This document shows, in pieces, positions 58,214 through 64,000 of a stretch of DNA of 64,000 bases. The DNA is from Chlorops oryzae (Eukaryota; Arthropoda; Insecta; Diptera; Chloropidae). Each line of letters begins with the position of its first letter. Within the stretch, counting starts at the first letter, position 1. Made by a program: the position numbers and the translations under genes. The stretch spans positions 135,865,680-135,929,679 of the forward strand of contig CM035806.1 in the NCBI GenBank assembly GCA_020466095.1, read 5' to 3'. The notes below the pieces were generated by a model. It worked only from the letters and a program-made list of their open reading frames with translations, searched no databases and was not told where the DNA came from.

Positions 58214-58558
58214 TCTCGTTCTTTCTCTATTTAATTTAAATGTCTCATTCAAGCTTTTTTTGCCTTAACCCTCTAACGCATAGGGGGTGAATTTGTCGCT
58301 TCATAATTTTAACGATTAATGGAAATTACTACATAGTTACAACACTGCTTTATATCGCTGTACTTATAAGTTTGGGAGGTAATTTGTCCCTTATGCGTTA
58401 AAGGGTTAAAATTGCTGCGAATGAATTCATGAAATACGAGAAATGATGAGAAACTTGTTTAAGCATAACACATAATATTATCTACCAATCCATTATAGGT
58501 GGACTTTTTTTAGATTAATCCTTAAAACTCTAGCCCTTGTATGAACGCAAGATATTAA
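56944..58558. other. Intron-like DNA with microsatellites
   Basis: (ATTACGT)n at about 57023-57048 and a long (TC)n run at about 58149-58210. GCATAGGGGGTGAATTTGTC and GGTAATTTGTCCCTTATGCG near 58280-58400 form a loose inverted pair. No exon is seen. Confidence 0.5.
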
Positions 58559-59294
58559 GGGGGTCTTCTCATTGAAAACCCGTTTTCTGGACCCTTTTTA
58601 AAAAAATTCTTATTTGAAAACGCAAAGAATAATTGAAAACTTTTTTTTATTTATTGTATTACAAAAGGTTCAAAGTAAATAAAAAATTTTTTTTTGCCTC
58701 GATACGTGGGCTGTTCAAAAAGTAATGAGACTTCAAAGTTGGTGGTGAAAAAAAAGGTGTCGTCACGGCGGCCACGATTCCGGGTCTCCGGAGCGTCCGA
58801 AATGGAAAAAAAAAACGGGGTTATAATCAGTATAGATGTAATTCTCGGGTGAACCTCAAGCTTAATTTTGTGATTTTTTTTTACAAAATGGCGGCCATTC
58901 AAAAATAATTTTCAATTTCGGGCTTTTTTTTTGTAGTTTAGTGTAAAAAAAAAATAGTAAAAAATTTTTTTAAATTATGGTCGAGGTTCACCCGAGAATG
59001 GTGACAATTCTGCGTCGATTCCACTTTGTTTCATGAAAATCGGTTTAGTTGAACTGGAGATATCATGGCCGCCAGTTCGAACAACGTGGTTTCGAGATAA
59101 ACGCGTTTAAAGTTTGAAGCAACGCAAAAATTACTCGTTTTAGCGCAGATCTTGCTCGACAAAGAAGGCTATATCCTCTAAACTATTTCGAATTTCAAAA
59201 AATCCTTTTAGGGGCATATTCACAACTACCCAAGCTATAAATAAATGCAAAAAAAAAAAGTCGAAAAAAAAAGTTGCTCAATGAGAAGACCCCC
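58559..59294. mobile_element. 736-bp TTAA-flanked TIR element
   Basis: The ends GGGGGTCTTCTCATTGA and TCAATGAGAAGACCCCC are perfect inverted repeats, and TTAA lies outside both (58555-58558, 59295-59298). TTAA suggests piggyBac-type integration, although the G-rich start is not the usual CCC. A mariner-like end (GGGCTGTTCAAAAAGTAATG) at about 58708 may be a further insertion. No protein. Confidence 0.78.
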
Positions 59295-59773
59295 TTAAAA
59301 CAGGATTTTTACTTAGTTAACAGCGATTGAAAATTAGTAAATTGAAATTCTCAAAATTGAATGGGTTTAACTCTAACGTTTTGTCAAATAATAATGGCGA
59401 AAAAATCATTTCATTTGGCATTGAATATCATCATTTCACTTTCATCAAGAATGCTCTTTTGGTGGTAATATAGAATTTCAATTTCGGGGCTTGGTTACGA
59501 AAGGGAAAGTGCCCAGTAGGAAAAATCTGAATTGTTCTACAGAAACTTCATGCGAAGAACTCCTTAAGGAATGCCTTATGTCTAACACAGCGATGTCATT
59601 GGAAATTCAGGCATTACCGATTTCGCTTACCACGTAAGGCAGAAATTTAGTTTTCAATTAAATTTATCTGTAGCATTGATATACGCATTGATATGTAAGC
59701 AAATCTATCTAAACAAAAAAAAAAAAACGTTGCCAGTCTGAAGTTTTCGCTTACAAGGTTAGGGAAATCGGTA

Positions 59774-60163
59774 AAAGCCTATACTGAGATATGCAGTAAG
59801 TAAAGCTCCCATAAGAAATACGTGCAAAAAAAATTGAAAAGTATTCGAAGTAAATACTTTACTTTCGCTTATACTGAGATGTCAAGTAATAACATAGTGC
59901 GCAGGGTTGCATGCGACTTGCCTGCTTTACTTCGCCATAGAAATGAACATGTTCATTTTTTATGCGAAGTAAATGCCAGGACAGCTGATTGCGGCACATT
60001 TTTCAAATGAAATACTGACACCGACTTCGAAGGTGTTAAATTGTTGGCATACTTTGAAGAATTCAAGAAGCGTGAATATAGTTGTCTCTCTCACACTTTA
60101 CGACGTTGTAGCGAATTGGCTCCTAATGTGCAAGTAGTTACTGCATATCTCAGTATAGGCTTT
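59774..60163. mobile_element. TIR element, AAAGCCTATACTGAGATATG ends
   Basis: The left AAAGCCTATACTGAGATATG (then CAGTAA) is exactly complemented at 60138-60163. The duplication is unclear. The interior repeats GCGAAGTAAA-like words. No coding. Confidence 0.72.
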
Positions 60164-61147
60164 AAGGCAATACGTATTGCCACAAATCCTCCTTTACTTT
60201 ATCATGCAATAAATCATTCGTTCAATATTCCATGACGAAATAATGAACGAAAAATTTCGGGGCTTACTATTTTTCCCGCTGGGTGGGAGAGCGAGCGAGG
60301 GAGAGAGAGAGAGAGATATCGGGTTTTATATTGCTTTACTTCCCTGACTATAACACCCTTGTTTGTTTTACTTTCAATTCTTAAAACGTGTTGGAGAGAT
60401 GTTCAATTTCAGAGTCAAACAAGTCTAATTGCTCTATGGGAAGTCTATTGATGTTAGACTTCCCGTTTAGGGGAAAAACGCAAAAAAAGTAAGAAGCTTT
60501 TTTCTTTCGTTGGTCAAGCAAGAACTTCATTTGTTATGGTAAAGGTAATGATAATAATGATGATAATGATGATGAAGATGATTCATTGTGAAAAACCGCT
60601 CTGTAACCTAGTGTTAACTTAGGTTTTTGTTGTGCTTTCGATGAGTCAATCCAAGCGAGAAGATCGATAGCAACGCCCCATAACTGAAGAAAGTATTAGC
60701 AATGCCGCACAGTGTAACCGAGTGCGGCCAAAAATGCCAAAAATGACGGTGTGAATTGATATAAGCTACGTGACCAACTTTTTTTTTTTTTTTTTTTAGC
60801 AAAAATTAAGGTACAAATACCTTAACTGCATGTGAAAAATCGGTACACATAAAAGAAAGAAAACAATACCATTAAATGTGTATTTTATTTATTCGACTAA
60901 TAATTTTTTTTTTCATTAATAAAATCTCCTCAAAATTTAAGAGCAAAAAAAAAAAAAAAAAAATAAAAAACAGGTCCTCAATTTCGGATCTCAAAAACCC
61001 TAGCCATTTCGAATATTCTTCTCTTAAAAAAAAGAAAGTTCAAAAATATTTTTTCATTCAATTAAAGCGAAGCTTCGGTACACCGGTATCTTGCCTCTAA
61101 ATTCGGTACAATACCGGAAAAATCGGTACAGTTGGTCACGTAAGGTA
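60164..61147. other. Intron-like DNA with small repeats
   Basis: (GA)n at about 60298-60317, then a remnant of the DINE-like 3' end (CCTGACTATAACACCCTTGT, 60343-60362). An imperfect GAT/AAT run lies at 60545-60582. Poly-A at about 60945-60962. No exon seen. Confidence 0.5.
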
Positions 61148-61869
61148 CACTCAGAGAAAAACGTCCCATAACAATATTAAAAGTACGCCCATTGTTTTAA
61201 TAGGACGCTTTTCAATAGTATTTTACTATTAAAACAATAGTTTTCTAATGAAATCAATGGTTATCGGGTTATTATAACAATAGTTTTGAAATTATCATTA
61301 TTAATAGGACACACATTATTAGTTTAATAAGAAATACGATAGGTTTAATAGTATTTTACCATTAATAATTAATAAAACGTACTATTAATTTCATAGTACG
61401 ATAACATTAATTTTCAATGGGATCGATACCATTAGTTCAATGTGAGAAACGATTAGTTTAATATTATTTGCATATTATTTCAATAACTTTGCTACTATTA
61501 TTTAAAATAAGGTACACATTTTTAAAATAATCAGAAACAACTATTAATTTAATATGATTTATCCTGTTGATTTATGATTTCACGTTCCGCCATGTTCTTC
61601 GAATGGCGAAATGAGAATTATCCGTCTGCATCTGTTTTGTCTGTGAGAAAAAAATATTTTTATAAAGAAAAATTTATTTAATTTCCATCGATGAGATTAC
61701 CCTTGAAAAATGAAGAAGTACAAAGAACACTTTCACCATAAATCTAAGCTGGGACTTATGAATCGCAAAATATTTTTAAATGAAGTCGATATTTTGTTTA
61801 TTATTCATTTCGTATTCAATTCATGCGACACACTTCATAGAAAATCTTTCTTTCCTTCTTGTATTGAAG

Positions 61870-62101
61870 CATGATACAAGAAAACAAGATAGCACCACTT
61901 GAGAGAGGAAACGTCACAAACTCAAAATCGCGATTCGTTGTTGTTGTTTCCCACGTTAAACCGGCTTTTTACTTTTTTGAATAGCATAGGAAACAACAAC
62001 AATTTCTCGCTCATTGACGTCACAAACTCAATTTTCGGCTCTCAAAGAGAGCCTCAAAATAGCGGTACTGAAGTGGCGCTATCTTGTTTTCTTGTATCAT
62101 G
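61870..62101. mobile_element. 232-bp MITE with 9-bp duplication
   Basis: The ends CATGATACAAGAAAACAAGA are repeated in inverse, followed by TAGCRCCACTT. GTATTGAAG flanks it at 61861-61869 and 62102-62110. Sister of 25754-25951. An inner pair AACAACAACAATTTC and GTTGTTGTTGTTTCC is also visible. Confidence 0.88.
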
Positions 62102-62403
62102 GTATTGAAGTAATATGCATAAATGAGTAAGATATTATGTTTTTATATCTATATCTCTCCCGTTTTGTCATTTCGTTTTACGTTCGTTTTCGTTTCGTTC
62201 TTTTCGTTGCATTCATATGCCCAATATAGTTCGAATACATAAATTCGAATTCGAATTCGAATTTCGAAGTTTAATAATGATATTCCACTATTGTATCAAT
62301 AGGATCTTCATATTGATTTTCAATGTTAGTTCAATTTTGCGGTTTAATAGTACAGCCTATTGATTTTTAATAAGACATGCTATAAAATTAAAACGGTAAT
62401 AGC

Positions 62404-63130
62404 CTTTTCAGACTAGCAGCTAAATCTAGATTTAGAGCCAACTTCTGCATTTATCCGTGTATTTAAATGCATTTAGGGCCTGCTAAATGCAGAGATATAT
62501 TCTGAATTTATGATGAATTCGCTGCAACACTGGCGAGAAAAGTACGAAATAAAATTTAATTCTAGGCAACCCCAGCCCAAACAGCTGGTTGACTTCTGCC
62601 CAAAAATTGTGAAAAATCGAGAAAAGTGTGTTTAGAAGAAATGAAAAACCCCAATTTGTTAATACAAACAATGTTCCTCCTCTTTAAATATGACATAACC
62701 TCTATTTTGAGAAGCTCCCTTCTATACATTTTTTCCTGGTTTTTAAAGACATTCAAAACTAAGGAGGCCAATTTTATAAAAAGTCAATGCGGGACATCCA
62801 CCCCTATCCAAAAAAAAAAAAAAAAACAGAGATTTTGCTGGAATTGTTGTACTTAAATTAGAAAGCAACAACATTACTATTGACTTATGAATTATGAATA
62901 ATATATATAATGGGTAACCTATATTTTATTTGATATTGCAATCCGGAATCACAACTGTCTTTACGGGTCGGTTCCGCGGATGCGGGACGGTTGGCCGCCT
63001 TATTCAACAAACGAAACAGTTGACTTAAATGCAGAATGGTGGTAAATGCAAATAGGTGTAGTCTGAAAGGGTATTTTTGACAACTGCATTTAGCGCGCTA
63101 AATACTGCTTTTATTTGCTAGTCTGAAAAG
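62404..63130. mobile_element. Nested TIR element, CTTTTCAGACTAGCA ends
   Basis: Exact 15-bp inverted ends (CTTTTCAGACTAGCA at 62404 and its complement ending at 63130). A related TAGTCTGAAAGGG lies inside near 63060. No clean target duplication was found. Confidence 0.6.
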
Positions 63131-63289
63131 CTTATAAGACTATTATAATAATAGTACAAATGTACTATTATATTAACTATTTCAAAACTATTGCGGTTAT
63201 GGTCCAAGTCACATTGACTAATTTTAATCGTAAAAAACCATTGGAACAATGGGATTCGCATTGATTTTACGGGATTTTTTCTCTGAGTG

Positions 63290-64000
63290 TATAACATTTC
63301 AACAAATTTTAGTAGGTTATACTTGTACTAAGAATTATGAAAAAACAAATGTAATATATCGAAATTCCGAAAATGTACTAAAACGAACGTAAATCTTCGT
63401 ACAAAACGTATGAAAACAGTGTGATTTGAGTTGAAGTTTTTTTTGCCATCTCACATTTTGTTCTCTGGCAGGGTGGGCCGGATTTTTTTTTGATTTTTTG
63501 TGTTAAACGCACATTTTGACTTTACAAATAAATAACATTCAGCAGGGTTTTTGAAATTTTTATACGATTTTGGGGGAGTTCATAAGTGCTCCGTTAAACA
63601 AATTTGACTGGGGGTGACACAAAAAGTCGGCGGGGCAGCATGACCAAGTTACGTGGGAAATGGGGGTTGGGGTGATTTGATTTTCACCACATTTTTTTTT
63701 TTTTTTTTCAAAATTTCTTCATTACATGCAAAGAAACGTCCGTGCCCAATTTCATTGTTCTAGCGCGCAACTCCTTCTAGTTTTGGCCAAGATATGTATG
63801 TGAACGTTACACTGTGCGCCGGCGCATAGGCTCTTAAATATCAAATACGGAGGAATGATGGGTCGCGTTAATCGCTTCCAATCGCGCAGGCGCAATCTTC
63901 GCATGCTTATTTCGATAATTTTTGTTGCTGTTGAAATTTTCGGCCATATTTGGTAAAGAGAGTTCGTACGGAATCGTGTTTATTTTCGGTTTTCGGTTTT
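63290..64000. other. Right edge, no exon seen
   Basis: Poly-T near 63693-63709 and mixed sequence. The exon shared by the two alternative starts is not visible up to the edge. Confidence 0.45.

Larger units (their letters stand above)
61148..63289. mobile_element. 2.1-kb TIR element with CACTCAGAGAAAAA ends
   Basis: The ends CACTCAGAGAAAAA and TTTTTTCTCTGAGTG are inverted and TA-flanked. The arms are rich in TATTA(T/A)TA-like words. It contains two further elements: a 232-bp MITE (61870-62101) and one at about 62404-63130. The ends resemble the CACAGAGAAAA elements at 3351, 14078 and 45713, so they may form one superfamily. No transposase frame. Confidence 0.7.

Overview
The window is eukaryotic, repeat-rich and AT-rich. 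It most likely comes from a fly of the higher Diptera; I cannot name the species. The reasons are an intact Himar1-like (irritans-type) mariner, many copies of a DINE-1/mini-me type repeat whose 5' part carries a (TA)n block, a conserved core and a (GTCY)n block, a TATCGATA (DRE-type) promoter motif, an 81-bp intron and frequent ACATATGTATGT-like strings. Most short ORFs here are chance products of AT-rich DNA and transposon palindromes; only a few carry real coding signals.

Layout. From 1 to 15,500 there is almost only mobile DNA: DINE-like copies, tRNA-derived SINEs (one with a perfect 13-bp target duplication), many MITEs and the complete mariner (8161-9454). From 15,900 to 17,060 the sequence is non-repetitive, CAA-rich and 5'UTR-like. 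From 17,000 to 37,000 repeats dominate again, including a several-level nest at about 32,240-35,030 and a cluster of six copies of the motif GTTGCACCCGCGAT at 27,504-28,770. At 37,467 there is a short possible first exon, and next to it a TIR element holding a truncated MADF-like reading frame. An intronless gene at 41,644-42,783 encodes a 379-aa acidic protein with two SUMO-interacting-motif-like segments.

From 47,097 to the right edge the window appears to lie in the 5' part of a large plus-strand gene. Two coding exons (47,177-47,882 and 47,964-48,088) join in frame. A second, independent coding first exon (56,089-56,943) starts with an N-myristoylation consensus. Both starts end at splice donors in phase 0, so they could feed one shared downstream exon outside the window and give soluble and membrane-anchored N-termini. 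The DNA between and after them is intron-like and holds two large foldback elements (49,755-50,853 and 51,379-53,570), MITEs and microsatellites.

Transposon boundaries were found by reading terminal inverted repeats and target-site duplications by eye. Superfamily names rest on those ends, not on encoded proteins, except for mariner.
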